36,908 bases of DNA from DATHGT01 sp035317605 (GTDB lineage: Bacteria; Methylomirabilota; Methylomirabilia; Rokubacteriales; CSP1-6): assembly GCA_035317605.1 (NCBI GenBank), contig DATHGT010000223.1, positions 1 to 36,908 on the forward strand, in the 5' to 3' direction. The position numbers and the translations under genes were made by a program. Each line of letters starts with the position of its first letter. Position 1 is the first letter of the stretch. Below, piece by piece: positions 1-8,256 of this stretch. The notes under the pieces are model-generated. The model was not told where the DNA came from and did no database searches. It saw only the letters and a list, made by a program, of their open reading frames with translations.

Positions 1-964
1 GCTTCGCGGCCTCATCGATCTTGGCCGCGGGCGTGGCCATCTCCGTTCCGGCGGCGGCGTGCTCCAGCGGCGTTGCGTGGCCGATGACGATGGAGAGCGG
101 GTTGTTCAGCTCGTGCGCCACCCCAGCCAGCAGGTTGCCCATGGCTGCCAGCTTCTCCGTTTGGGCCAGCTGCTCCTGAAGGCGCGCGCGTTGGGTGATG
201 TCGCGGGCGTTGACGACGATGCCGACGATGCCCGGTCCCTCGGTGAGATTCCGCCCGACCGCCTCGATCGTCCGCCAGGAGCCGTCCTTGTGACTCACCC
301 GATACTCGGCCGACCCGGTGAAGCCCGGAACGTCCTTGCCTTCGGCGAGCACGGCCTGGACGGTGCCAAGGTCGTCGGGGTGTATTCGTGCGAAAGCCGA
401 CTGGCCCACCAGCTCCTCGGGCCGGTAGCCGATCACTCGTTCGACGGACGGGCTCGCGTATCGGAGGATGCCGTTGGCGTCCATCACGAAGATCATGTCG
501 AGCGCGTTGTCGATGAGCGACCGGAAGTGTTCCTCGCTCTGCCGCAGCGTTTCCGCGGCCCGCCGGCGTTCCGTCACGTCCTGCTTGATCGCCACGAAGT
601 GCGCGACGGCGCCGTGCTCGTCGACGATGGGCGTGATGGTCTGGTCTTCGTCGTAGAGCGTACCGTCCTTGCGGCGGTTGACCATCTCGTGCCGCCACAC
701 CCGCCCGGCCAGCACCGTCGTCCAGAGCTCTTCGTAGAGCGCCCGGCCGTGATGTCCGGACTTCAGGATGCGAGGGGTGCGGCCGATGACTTCGTCGGGT
801 TCGTAGCCGGTCATCGCCGTGAAAGCCGGGTTGATCCACTCGATGATCCCATCGGCGTCGGTGATCACGATGCCGTTGGCGGCGGCCTCGAGAGCGGCCG
901 ACCGGACGCGCAGCCGCTCGTCGGCCCGCCGGCGCTCGACGATGTTCCGGGCGCTCAGAGACAT
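1..964 (-). CDS. PAS-domain sensor histidine kinase, C-terminus beyond the left edge
   Basis: Membrane-free sensor kinase, read leftwards and cut by the window edge. From the ATG at 964 the frame gives a short coiled start (MSLSARNIVERRRADERLR), a first PAS domain (NGIVITDADGIIEWINPAF, then GYEPDEVIGR), a second PAS domain (MDANGILRYASPSVERVIGY) and the HisKA H-box GVAHELNNPLS near residue 280, the phospho-accepting histidine. The ATPase domain must lie outside the window. No transmembrane segment is visible, so it is probably cytosolic. The ATG overlaps the end of a receiver-domain remnant, with a weak purine-rich AGGA just before it. An in-frame extension upstream is only a shadow of that remnant. 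Signal and partner are unknown. Confidence 0.85.
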   Translation of the reverse strand, partial: MSLSARNIVERRRADERLRVRSAALEAAANGIVITDADGIIEWINPAFTAMTGYEPDEVIGRTPRILKSGHHGRALYEELWTTVLAGRVWRHEMVNRRKDGTLYDEDQTITPIVDEHGAVAHFVAIKQDVTERRRAAETLRQSEEHFRSLIDNALDMIFVMDANGILRYASPSVERVIGYRPEELVGQSAFARIHPDDLGTVQAVLAEGKDVPGFTGSAEYRVSHKDGSWRTIEAVGRNLTEGPGIVGIVVNARDITQRARLQEQLAQTEKLAAMGNLLAGVAHELNNPLSIVIGHATPLEHAAAGTEMATPAAKIDEAAK

Positions 965-1183
965 TCCTGCGCCCCCGTCGTGGATGAGCTCTCCGTTTGC
1001 ATCCCAGCAATCCGGCGCGCGAGCTGATCGAGGTCGTAGGGTTTCGTATAGACCTCGCTCGCCCCGAGGCTGCGCGCCGCCACGTTGCTGTGCCGGGTCT
1101 ATCGACGCCGTCAGCACGATCACCCTGATCTTGGGATCGAACGTGCGGATCCGCTTCAGCGCCTCGAACGCCCCCGCCGAGCT
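955..1183 (-). pseudogene. Truncated and frameshifted response-regulator receiver domain remnant
   Basis: Directly after the TAG stop of the PAS-LuxR gene the same frame reads AFEALKRIRTFDPKIRVIVL then TASIDPAQ, the second half of a CheY-like receiver. A one-base shift then restores NVAARSLGASEVYTKPYDLD and QLARRIAG, carrying the conserved Lys-Pro pair, and a TGA overlapping the kinase ATG. The first half, with the acidic pocket and phospho-accepting Asp, is missing. No start codon or ribosome site is visible. The piece looks like what is left after a deletion that joined the LuxR gene to a former kinase-regulator operon. A sequencing error could explain the frameshift but not the missing N-terminus. 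Confidence 0.7.
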
Positions 1184-1867
1184 CTAAAGGAGTCTGTGGC
1201 GAGACGCATAGGCCACGGCTTCGAGGCGGCTGTGGACCTCGAGCTTGGCGAAGAGATTTTGGACGTGGTTGCGGACGGTGGCGGGGCTCACGTGCAGGCG
1301 CTCGGCCAGCGACCGGGTGTTGAGACCGATCGCCAGCAGCCGCAGCACCTCGAGCTCGCGCCGGCTCAGCACCGTGTTGTGGTCGACGCCGGCCTCGCGC
1401 TCGGCCGTCGCCGTGATCCGCTCGTGGACTAGCGACAACAGCTCCTTGATGACGGTCACGTCGCGGAACAGGTGCACGGTCACGGGCCCGCCCGATCCGG
1501 CGTCGGCGACCCGCAGGATGCTGACGTTGAGCCAGACCGGGTGCCCCGCCTTCGACCGCGTCTTCATGTCGAAGCTCTGGATCGTCTCACCGAGGTCGAT
1601 CAGCTTCATGAAGTGACAGCCCTGGTAGCAGAGACGGTTGCCGTCATCGTCGTGCCCGACGAAGACGTCGCAGCACGGCCGGCCCAGGGCATCGCGGGCC
1701 GCGTAGCCGAGCATTTTCTCCGCGGCGCGGTTCCACAGCACGATGCGCCCGTCCGGCCCGACCGCGCAGGCGCCGTCGCCGGCGCCGGCGAGGGCCGACT
1801 CGAGGGGACCGAGCGCGACCTCGAGAGCTAGGGCGCGGCGTCGACCGATCGGCACGGTATCGTTCAT
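1184..1867 (-). CDS. PAS domain / LuxR-type transcriptional regulator
   Basis: Predicted 227-residue cytosolic regulator. Residues about 20-140 form a PAS domain (GDGACAVGPDGRIVLWNRAA, then GYAARDALGR) with an internal cysteine pair in CCDVFVGHDDDGNRLCYQGC, which could bind a cofactor or metal. Residues about 165-225 are a LuxR/GerE helix-turn-helix (LSRRELEVLRLLAIGLNTRS, then VSPATVRNHVQNLFAKL). It has no receiver domain, so input probably comes through PAS. The start is ATG 1867 with GGAGG about nine bases upstream. Longer in-frame starts fall inside the oxidase gene. It lies 23 bp after the ba3 oxidase subunit I stop, so is probably co-transcribed with the oxidase. Redox or oxygen sensing is inference from that context. 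Confidence 0.88.
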   Translation of the reverse strand: MNDTVPIGRRRALALEVALGPLESALAGAGDGACAVGPDGRIVLWNRAAEKMLGYAARDALGRPCCDVFVGHDDDGNRLCYQGCHFMKLIDLGETIQSFDMKTRSKAGHPVWLNVSILRVADAGSGGPVTVHLFRDVTVIKELLSLVHERITATAEREAGVDHNTVLSRRELEVLRLLAIGLNTRSLAERLHVSPATVRNHVQNLFAKLEVHSRLEAVAYASRHRLL

Positions 1868-1890
1868 CGCATCCTCCGGTTTGATCGGGG

Positions 1891-3567
1891 TCACCACACG
1901 CGGAATCCGGGCGTGGTCAGCGGCGTCGTCGTGGCAAGGCGCAGCAGCGTCGGGCCGTACGCGATCGCGATGAGCACGGCGGCGAGCGCGAGCCACGGCC
2001 GCCAGCGGTCGAGGATCGGCGGCGAGTGATCGGGCCCGGACATCGCTTCAGCGAACTCGGGCGGCGCCGGGGCCGGACGCCGCGAGAGCGCCAGCGTGAG
2101 CACGATGACCAGGAAGTACAGCAGCGAGCTCACGAAGAGGATCGAGCCGCCGATCCCCACCCAGCGCATCATCGATGCCCATTCCGGCTGCACGTAGGCG
2201 GCGGCGCCCAGCATCGTCCGTCGCGGCGCGCCCATGAGGCCGAGCTGGTGCATCGCGTGAGAGAAGATCGCCATGCCGATGAACCAGAGCCACACCTGGA
2301 CGAGGGCCAGCCGCCGGCCCCACAGCGCGCGTCCGCACAGCGTCGGCACGAGCCAATACGTGATCCCCGTGAACGTGAGCGTCACCGCGGTGCCGACGGT
2401 GAGGTGCAGGTGGCCGGGAATCCACGCCGTGTTGTGGACGACGAGGTTGAGGTTGTAGGAGGCGTTGATCAGGCCTCCGACGCCACCGAAGGTGAAGAGC
2501 AGCATCGCGAGCACCTGGGCGGCGAGCGAGGGATCGCCCCACGGCAGTTTCCCGAACCACGCGACCCAGCCCTTGCCGCCCCGCGCCCGCGCGCCGCTCT
2601 CGAGCGAGGCGGTGACGTTGAAGAACGTCAGCAGGCTCGGAAAGAACACGGCGAACGTGAGGAACGCGTGCAGCAGCTTCCAGCCGCGATGGATGCCGGG
2701 ATCGGTGTACTGATGATGGAACCCGAGCGGCGTGGAGAGCACCAGGAACAGGAGGAACGACGTGCGCGCGAGCGGGTCGCTGAAGAGCTTGCCGCCCGCC
2801 TGGCGCGGGACCAGCGTGTACCAGGAGACGTAGGCGGGCAGCAGCCAGAAATAGACGATCGGGTGTCCGGTGAACCAGAACAGCGAGCGCGCGAGGAGCG
2901 CGTCCGTCCCCGCGACCAGACCCAACGACCACGGGATCAACAGGAAGAGCATCTCGGCGGCGAGACCGAGCGAGGCGATGCTCCACATCGCGAACGTCAC
3001 CAGCGACATGAACGCGGGCAGCGGCGTGCGCCGCCCGGCGTTGGCCCGGCGCCACGCGCGGTACGTGAGGACGAGGTTCAGCGTGACCAGCCACGTGCCG
3101 ACCACCACGAGCGTGAGCCCCACGTAGAAGGCCCAGTGGGCCCGCAGCGGCGGGTAGAACGTGAACATCACGGTCGCGGCGTTGGCCACGAGCGGGATGG
3201 CCGCGAGCACGAGCCCCGCCGTCATCAGGCCGAACGTCCACCATCCGAGGCCGCGCCGGGCCAGGGGCAGGCCGAGCGCGCGCATGGTGATGTACGGCAG
3301 GAAGCCGCAGATGAAGAACGTGGTCCACACGAGCACGTTGAGCACGCCGTGCACGGTGAGCCCGTGGTAGTACGACTGGATGAACGGCGACACCCACGGG
3401 TAGAGGTTGATCCCGGCGTGGTCGAGCGCCTGGAGCAGCCCGGTGACCACGCCACCGAATAAGGCGACCAGCGCGACCGCGAGGTACGCGGCCATCATGC
3501 GCGCTTCGGGACCGAGGCGCAGATCACGCGTCTCGGTGCTCGTCGGTGCGGTCGTCACGGAGGTCAT
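1891..3567 (-). CDS. cbaA: ba3-type cytochrome c oxidase subunit I
   Basis: Catalytic heme-copper subunit that reduces oxygen to water in the inner membrane and pumps protons. The 558-residue protein has about 13 hydrophobic segments and matches the B-family (ba3) rather than the aa3 pattern. H73 in YHGLTVHGVLN is the low-spin heme ligand, GHPIVYFWLLPAY carries the CuB His235 and cross-linked Tyr239, His284-His285 in HHQYTDPG complete CuB, and HNTAWIPGHLHL supplies heme ligands His386 and His388. These sit almost exactly where they do in the Thermus ba3 enzyme. ATG 3567 overlaps the subunit II stop by four bases (ATGA), so translation is coupled. B-family oxidases usually have high oxygen affinity, which fits microaerobic use. 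Confidence 0.97.
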   Translation of the reverse strand: MTSVTTAPTSTETRDLRLGPEARMMAAYLAVALVALFGGVVTGLLQALDHAGINLYPWVSPFIQSYYHGLTVHGVLNVLVWTTFFICGFLPYITMRALGLPLARRGLGWWTFGLMTAGLVLAAIPLVANAATVMFTFYPPLRAHWAFYVGLTLVVVGTWLVTLNLVLTYRAWRRANAGRRTPLPAFMSLVTFAMWSIASLGLAAEMLFLLIPWSLGLVAGTDALLARSLFWFTGHPIVYFWLLPAYVSWYTLVPRQAGGKLFSDPLARTSFLLFLVLSTPLGFHHQYTDPGIHRGWKLLHAFLTFAVFFPSLLTFFNVTASLESGARARGGKGWVAWFGKLPWGDPSLAAQVLAMLLFTFGGVGGLINASYNLNLVVHNTAWIPGHLHLTVGTAVTLTFTGITYWLVPTLCGRALWGRRLALVQVWLWFIGMAIFSHAMHQLGLMGAPRRTMLGAAAYVQPEWASMMRWVGIGGSILFVSSLLYFLVIVLTLALSRRPAPAPPEFAEAMSGPDHSPPILDRWRPWLALAAVLIAIAYGPTLLRLATTTPLTTPGFRVW

Positions 3568-4052
3568 GACCGCGGCTCCACGATGACCTTGCCCGCCATC
3601 GTGTGGTGGGCGATCCCGCAGTACTCGTGGCAGATGATCGAATACTCGCCGGGCCGGTCGAAGTGAGCCTCGACGTGCGCGATCTGTCCGGGCAGGACCA
3701 TCACGTTGACGTTGGTGCGCGCGATGAAGAGTCCGTGGACGACGTCCTTGCTCGTCACCCAGAAGTGCACGGTGGAGCCCGCGGGCACGCGGATCTCGCC
3801 GGGCGCGAACGCCCAAATCTGCGCCAGCATGCGGACCTCGTACTGCCCGGGCGCGATCTGCGTCACGCCGAGGGCATCGAAAGGCGCCGTCTCGGTGACG
3901 CGCCGGGAATCCACGCGCCCCACGTCACTCGGCAGGTGAATGCCGGCGCCAAACGCCGTCACCGCGAGCGCGACGAGCATGCCGACGGGCAGCGCGATGC
4001 TCGGTAGGATCCACGCCAGCTCGTAGAGGTAAATGGTCGTCCCGCGCTTCAC
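3564..4052 (-). CDS. cbaB: ba3-type cytochrome c oxidase subunit II (CuA)
   Basis: Electron-entry subunit of the ba3 oxidase, 162 residues. One N-terminal transmembrane helix (residues about 8-33) is followed by a periplasmic cupredoxin domain. The CuA centre is complete: an upstream His in KDVVHGLF and the CHEYCGIAHHTM loop with two Cys, His and Met. The protein is short and single-helix, as in Thermus ba3 rather than the two-helix aa3 type. The start is GTG 4052, preceded by GGAGGGG at good spacing. A longer in-frame ORF has no ribosome site and overlaps subunit IIa. It starts just after the subunit IIa stop and overlaps subunit I by four bases, so the three genes form one operon. Confidence 0.96.
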   Translation of the reverse strand: MKRGTTIYLYELAWILPSIALPVGMLVALAVTAFGAGIHLPSDVGRVDSRRVTETAPFDALGVTQIAPGQYEVRMLAQIWAFAPGEIRVPAGSTVHFWVTSKDVVHGLFIARTNVNVMVLPGQIAHVEAHFDRPGEYSIICHEYCGIAHHTMAGKVIVEPRS

Positions 4053-4054
4053 CG

Positions 4055-4162
4055 TCAGCCCCTCCAGAGCCTGAGGTACATCTGGGTCCACATCACGGCC
4101 AGCAGGAGCAGGTACACGAGCATGAACAGCAGCGCTCCCCGCGGGTGTTCGTTCTCGTCCAT
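4055..4162 (-). CDS. cbaD: ba3-type oxidase subunit IIa, 35-residue membrane peptide
   Basis: A 35-residue single-span peptide: acidic start (MDENEHPRG), one hydrophobic helix (ALLFMLVYLLLLAVMW) and a basic end (RLWRG). Length, charge pattern and position before subunit II match subunit IIa of Thermus ba3 oxidase, which packs against the core and replaces the missing first helix of subunit II. The start is ATG 4162 with GGGAG upstream. The longer in-frame ORF begins upstream of the predicted transcription start. It is the first gene of the operon, about 31 bases after the predicted sigma-54 start. Confidence 0.85.
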   Translation of the reverse strand: MDENEHPRGALLFMLVYLLLLAVMWTQMYLRLWRG

Positions 4163-4204
4163 TCGGCGTCTCCCTTTCTGCGCTTGCGGTGCCGTCACGG
4201 GAGA

Positions 4205-4219
4205 GCAAGTGGACTGCCA
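4205..4219 (-). promoter_or_regulatory. Sigma-54 (-24/-12) promoter of the ba3 oxidase operon
   Basis: TGGCAGTCCACTTGC on the minus strand is an exact TGGCA-N6-TTGC match. The GG and GC doublets have the required ten-base gap. The predicted transcript starts near 4193 and gives a 31-nt leader containing the ribosome site of subunit IIa. The rest of the 4163-4454 gap shows no gene and would be the place for activator binding. Confidence 0.85.
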
Positions 4220-4454
4220 GAGCCGGAGCGCGCACCAATCGTCGATTACCCGAGAGTCTCTTCTGGTGGTGTGAGGAGGGCTATGAGTTTGGTGGGGCAG
4301 TCGAGGGACGGTGGGGTGCATTCGCCCCAAAGAATTCGGGCGACGATACTATCCACGACGCTGTGACCGGCGGAGACCGAACAGGGTCCGCTAGCTTCTA
4401 CCGCTCGTCCTTTATCGGGATCAGCACGGGCGAGTGTGGCGTCGGCACTACGGT

Positions 4455-4814
4455 TTAGTCCTCCTGCTCCCAGCGGTGGCGGTCGCGCTCGCGGAGGATC
4501 TCGCGCGACGTCCAGACTTCGGCGTCGGATTCTTGCTCGACGCCGAGCGCGCGGCCGATCTCGTCCACGATGTCCTGGTCCGGCGTGGCGGTGCTGCCGC
4601 CCACGGCCTCGTCGCCGGCATCCCCGGCGCGCATCCAGTCCGCGTCGACGTCGCCGCCCGTGAGCACGGCGGTGATCGCGGGTCCAAGAGGCATCTCGTC
4701 GATCTCGCGCGCGTCCGCGAGCAGAACACCGGCAGCTCGCGGGTGCGTGACGTGCGGTGCGGCCGTCGGCCGTGTGCCGTGTGCTTTCGTCGCTCGTTTC
4801 ACCGTCCGTTTCAT
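4455..4814 (-). CDS. DUF6335-family protein
   Basis: A 119-residue soluble protein of unknown function. The core matches the DUF6335 pattern as I remember it: MPLGPAITAVLTGGDVDADW, then GDEAVGGSTATPDQDIVDEI and GRALGVEQ. The N-terminus (MKRTVKRATKAHG) is basic and probably disordered, and the C-terminus is rich in Arg, Glu and His. No catalytic motif, signal peptide or membrane helix is seen. ATG 4814 follows GGAGGGG, and a longer in-frame start at 4973 overlaps the ATPase gene. It has its own sigma-54 promoter and so belongs to the same regulon as its neighbours. Confidence 0.8.
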   Translation of the reverse strand: MKRTVKRATKAHGTRPTAAPHVTHPRAAGVLLADAREIDEMPLGPAITAVLTGGDVDADWMRAGDAGDEAVGGSTATPDQDIVDEIGRALGVEQESDAEVWTSREILRERDRHRWEQED

Positions 4815-4840
4815 TGACCCCTCCTTGCGCACGAGGCTAC

Positions 4841-4855
4841 GCAAGGAGATTGCCA
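4841..4855 (-). promoter_or_regulatory. Sigma-54 promoter of the DUF6335 gene
   Basis: TGGCAATCTCCTTGC on the minus strand is an exact TGGCA-N6-TTGC match. The predicted start is near 4829, leaving a 15-nt leader that is mostly the GGAGGGG ribosome site. It lies between the ATPase stop (4883) and the DUF6335 ATG. Confidence 0.85.
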
Positions 4856-4882
4856 AGGGCGGATGCGCGTGAATTCGGAGCG

Positions 4883-7447
4883 TTACGGCGAGCCGCCTGT
4901 GCCGAGCGCCGGCGCGGAATCCCCACGCGGGGCGCCGGTGTCCCGCCACGATCGAGTCCACGCACGGGGCCAAAGAATTGATACGAGCGGAAGCGCGGCG
5001 ATGAGCGCTCCTAGCGCCGCAAGGCCCCAGTCGTCGGCGTGGAGCGGCGACAGGCCCAGCACCTGCGCGAGCGGCGCGACCTGGACCAGCGCGGCCGAGA
5101 CGACGACCGTCGCCGCTGGGATCATGGCTCCCGCGAGCGTGCGCAGGCGGCCCAGCGCCAGCGTGACGAAAGCGCTTGCGAGGATCAGCACCGCGAGCGC
5201 CAGCGCACGCCCGTGGCCTACGTCCCCGCGCTCGTGCACGCCCCGCGCGTAGGCGGCGACGACGAGCGTGGTGAGCAGGGCGCCGACCGTTCCGATCATG
5301 ATCCAGTCGCCGCGTGACAAGAGGCGGGTTGCGCGGCGTGGGCGTCCCCGCGGGATGGCGGCGCCGGCGGGTCGGGCCTGGAACGCAAGGAGCGCGGTGG
5401 GATGGATGATCAGCTCGAGCCAGACCAGGTGCGCCGGCAGGAAGAGCAGCGGATAGCCGGCGAGCGGCACCAGCGCCGCCGCGGCGACCAATGGAACATG
5501 GATGATCAGCAGGTACGTGAAGCTCAGCGTGAGATTCTCGAAGAGCTGACGGCCTTCCCCGATCGCCCGCACGATCGTTCGGAAGTTGTCGTCGAGCAGC
5601 ACGATCGACGCGATCTCGCGCGCGCTCCGGGTCGCCCGCTCGCCCATCGCGATCCCGACGTCAGCGGCCTGGAGCGCGGGCACGTCGTTGACGCCGTCGC
5701 CGGTCACCGCGACGATTTCGCCCGCCTCTTGGAGCGCCTTGACCAGACCCAGCTTCTGCGCCGGCGTCGCCCGCGCGATCACGTCGACGCCGAGGAGCGC
5801 GCGCCCGCGCGGGCCATCGGGAGCCTCCAGCTCGTCACCCGTGATCACTGCGGGCGTGGCTCCGCCGAGCCCGACCGCGCGCGCCACGGACGCAGCGGTG
5901 AGGGGATGGTCGCCGGTGGCCATGATGGTGTGGATGCCGGCCGCGCGACACGCGGCGACGGCCTCGACGACGCCCTCGCGAACCGGATCGCCGAAGGCGA
6001 GCACGCCGGCCAGCCGGTAGCCGGTGTCGGGTTCGGCCGCGGCGCCGGCGTCGCCGGATGCGTCGACGGGACGCCACGCGCACGCCAGCACCTTGCTGCC
6101 GCCTTCGGCGAGCCGAGCTACCCGCGCGTGCCACGCCTCGCGCTCGGATGGCGACAGGACCGTTTGCGCCAGCACGACTTCGACGGCCCCCTTGGTCACG
6201 GCGATCAACCGCCCGTCGTGCTCGCGCACGATCGCGGTCTCGCGCTTGCGACTCTCGGTGAACGGAAACGTCGTGACGACGCGGTGCTCGTCGCTCCGGA
6301 GGCCGGCGGCGCTCGCGGCCTCGGCGATCACTACGTCCAGGGGGTCGCCGGCCGACGGACGCGAGGCCAGCGCGGCGAGCCCCAGCAGTGCGGCCGCGGA
6401 GGTCGCCGGGTGGGCGATCGCCTCGAGCAGGCGCAGCCGCCCTTCCGTGATCGTCCCCGTCTTGTCCGAGCAGATACAGGTCACCCGGCCGATGTTCTCG
6501 ACGGAGACGGCGCGGCGCACCAGCGCCTGTCGCCGCGCCAGCCGGTAGACGCCGACGCCGAGAAAGACCGTGAGCACCAGCGGGAACTCCTCGGGCAGCG
6601 CCGCGGTGGCGAGCGTCGCCGCGCTGACCAGAGCGTCAAGCCAGCCGAAGCCCTGGCGAAGACGGACGGCGCCCACGATCACGCACACGACCGCGGCCGC
6701 GACGATGAGGACCGAAACGAGACGATCAATCGACATCTGGAGCGGCCTGCGCGCGCGAGACCCCCGCGTGGCCGAGCGCACGATCTCGCCGTAGAGCGTC
6801 TCGCCCCCGGTGAACGCCACGCGCACGCTCGCCCTGTTCGTCAGGAGTCGCGTGCCCGCGAACGCCCACGATGCACCGTCGACGAAGACCTCGTCGGCCT
6901 CGACATCGACGAGATCCGCGCCGTCGAGCGTGCGCTTGACCACGGGATAGGCCTCGCCGGTGAGCGCTGACTCGTCGGCGTAGAGCTCGTGCCCGGCGAC
7001 GACGATCCCGTCGGCGGGAAACGGCGCGCCCGCGGTGACCACGACGAGATCGCCGGGGACGAGATCGATGGCCGGCACCTCCGCGGCCACGCCATCACGG
7101 ATCACGTCGGCGCGCGCGGCCAGCCGACCCTGGAGGCCCGCGGTCGACGCGCTCGTGCGCCGGTGCAGCACGACGTCCATGACCGCGAGCGGCGCGATGG
7201 CGGCCAGCAGGATCAGCGACTCCGTCCGCTGGCCCACGACGGCGTAGAGCGCGCTCACGCCCGCGAGGAACCACAGCATGGGATCGCGCGCGGTCTCCTG
7301 CGCGATAACACGCCAGGCGTGCTCGGGGATGTCGAGGATGGCGTTCACGCCGTAACGCGCCCGGCGAGCCCGCACGTCTTCGGAGTCGAGCCCCCGCGGC
7401 GACGATCCCGCGCCGCGGAGGCGGGCCAGGGGCAGCGCTCGCCGCAT
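4883..7447 (-). CDS. P-type cation-transporting ATPase
   Basis: ATP-driven cation pump of the inner membrane, 854 residues. In order: Cation_ATPase_N-like start (VRARRARYGVNAI), membrane pair, actuator domain with TGEA at 163-166 (TGES in most relatives), the M4 motif PEEFP at about 285-289 (PEGLP in calcium pumps), phosphorylation loop CSDKTGT with Asp328, nucleotide-binding domain, hinge TGDGVNDVPAL and a C-terminal membrane bundle. There are no CPC or heavy-metal-binding domains, so it is a P2-like pump. The ion (calcium, magnesium or other) cannot be told from sequence alone. ATG 7447 overlaps the receiver-gene stop as TAATG. CtpF-type P2 pumps belong to the mycobacterial hypoxia regulon, an interesting parallel. 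Confidence 0.95.
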   Translation of the reverse strand: MRRALPLARLRGAGSSPRGLDSEDVRARRARYGVNAILDIPEHAWRVIAQETARDPMLWFLAGVSALYAVVGQRTESLILLAAIAPLAVMDVVLHRRTSASTAGLQGRLAARADVIRDGVAAEVPAIDLVPGDLVVVTAGAPFPADGIVVAGHELYADESALTGEAYPVVKRTLDGADLVDVEADEVFVDGASWAFAGTRLLTNRASVRVAFTGGETLYGEIVRSATRGSRARRPLQMSIDRLVSVLIVAAAVVCVIVGAVRLRQGFGWLDALVSAATLATAALPEEFPLVLTVFLGVGVYRLARRQALVRRAVSVENIGRVTCICSDKTGTITEGRLRLLEAIAHPATSAAALLGLAALASRPSAGDPLDVVIAEAASAAGLRSDEHRVVTTFPFTESRKRETAIVREHDGRLIAVTKGAVEVVLAQTVLSPSEREAWHARVARLAEGGSKVLACAWRPVDASGDAGAAAEPDTGYRLAGVLAFGDPVREGVVEAVAACRAAGIHTIMATGDHPLTAASVARAVGLGGATPAVITGDELEAPDGPRGRALLGVDVIARATPAQKLGLVKALQEAGEIVAVTGDGVNDVPALQAADVGIAMGERATRSAREIASIVLLDDNFRTIVRAIGEGRQLFENLTLSFTYLLIIHVPLVAAAALVPLAGYPLLFLPAHLVWLELIIHPTALLAFQARPAGAAIPRGRPRRATRLLSRGDWIMIGTVGALLTTLVVAAYARGVHERGDVGHGRALALAVLILASAFVTLALGRLRTLAGAMIPAATVVVSAALVQVAPLAQVLGLSPLHADDWGLAALGALIAALPLVSILWPRAWTRSWRDTGAPRGDSAPALGTGGSP

Positions 7448-7818
7448 TACGTCGAGGGCGAGGCGAGCGCCTCCCGGACCAGCGACGTGAGGGCTGAGGT
7501 GGAGAACGGCTTGGCCAGGTACGCGGTCGCTCCGGCGTCGAGCGCCTGCTGCCGGCTCTGCTCGGACGCGAAGCCGGTGACGACGATTACCGGAGGCGGA
7601 TGCAGGCGCGCACGGGCCGCGCGGACGACGTCGAGGCCGTCGCCGTCGGGCAGTCGAACGTCGGCGATGATGAGGGCGAGCGGCTCGCCCTCCAGCGCCG
7701 CCAGCGCCGCTTGCCGGCTACCCGCGGCGATCGTGCGATAGCCGTGGTGCCGCAGCAGCCGATCGTAGGTCGCAAGAAAATCGACCTCGTCGTCGACGAC
7801 CAGGACCACCTGAGGCAT
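7447..7818 (-). CDS. Single-domain response regulator (CheY-like)
   Basis: A 123-residue stand-alone receiver. It keeps the acidic pair Asp9-Asp10 (VVDDEVDF), the phospho-accepting Asp53 (ADVRLPDGDG), the Thr in VVTGFAS and Lys103 in LAKPF, so it should be phosphorylated normally. It has no output domain and must act by protein contact or as a phosphate relay. It sits inside a CBS-receiver-ATPase operon with no adjacent kinase. It starts seven bases after the CBS stop and its own stop overlaps the ATPase start, so the three are likely translated together. Confidence 0.93.
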   Translation of the reverse strand: MPQVVLVVDDEVDFLATYDRLLRHHGYRTIAAGSRQAALAALEGEPLALIIADVRLPDGDGLDVVRAARARLHPPPVIVVTGFASEQSRQQALDAGATAYLAKPFSTSALTSLVREALASPST

Positions 7819-7824
7819 CGTGGT

Positions 7825-8256
7825 TCAGCTCCTCGCGTGTGCGGCCGCGGGCTCCGGCGATTCCACGAAGGCCCGCAGCAGGTCGGTCTCGGTGATGATG
7901 CCGAGCAGTTGCTCACCGTCGAGCACGGGCAGAGCGCCGATCTTGTGGTCGATCATGATCCGCGCGGCTTCGCGGGCGTCGCGCTCAGGGTCGATCGCGA
8001 TCACCGTGCGGGTCATCACCTGTTCGGCGGTCAGGCGGGCCAGCAGATGGTTGAGCTCCCAGACGGACAGGCTCGTGGCCGGCGAGGCCATGTTCAGCCG
8101 GATGTCGCGGTCGGTCACGATCCCCTGCAGCCGTCCGTCGTCGACGATGAGAAGGTGGCGGATCCGCTCCTTCTGCATCAGCGCGCGGGCCTCCAGCACT
8201 GGCGTCGTTCCCGGCGTGCTGACCACGATCCGGCTCATGAGGTCTCTCACTCGCAT
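7825..8256 (-). CDS. CBS-pair domain protein
   Basis: A 143-residue protein made only of two CBS motifs, a fold that binds adenine nucleotides. The first spans residues about 1-60 (MRVRDLMSRIVVSTPGTTPV, then GIVTDRDIR), the second about 78-135 (VMTRTVIAIDPE, then GIITETDLLRAF). Between them a hydrophobic linker (SVWELNHLLARLTAEQ) suits dimer contact. ATG 8256 follows AAGGAAG and overlaps the end of the APS-kinase-like gene by ten bases. Longer in-frame starts fall within that gene. It resembles small Hrp1-type CBS proteins induced by low oxygen in mycobacteria; the functional link is inference. Confidence 0.92.
   Translation of the reverse strand: MRVRDLMSRIVVSTPGTTPVLEARALMQKERIRHLLIVDDGRLQGIVTDRDIRLNMASPATSLSVWELNHLLARLTAEQVMTRTVIAIDPERDAREAARIMIDHKIGALPVLDGEQLLGIITETDLLRAFVESPEPAAAHARS

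Noticed and set aside
2026..3462. Long plus-strand ORF of 478 codons over the oxidase gene
   Set aside because: Its composition (Arg, His, Gln, Glu) is that of an antisense shadow in high-GC DNA; the minus strand encodes a clear oxidase.
5402..6970. Plus-strand ORF of 522 codons opposite the P-type ATPase
   Set aside because: No domain, no ribosome site, shadow composition; the ATPase on the other strand is unmistakable.
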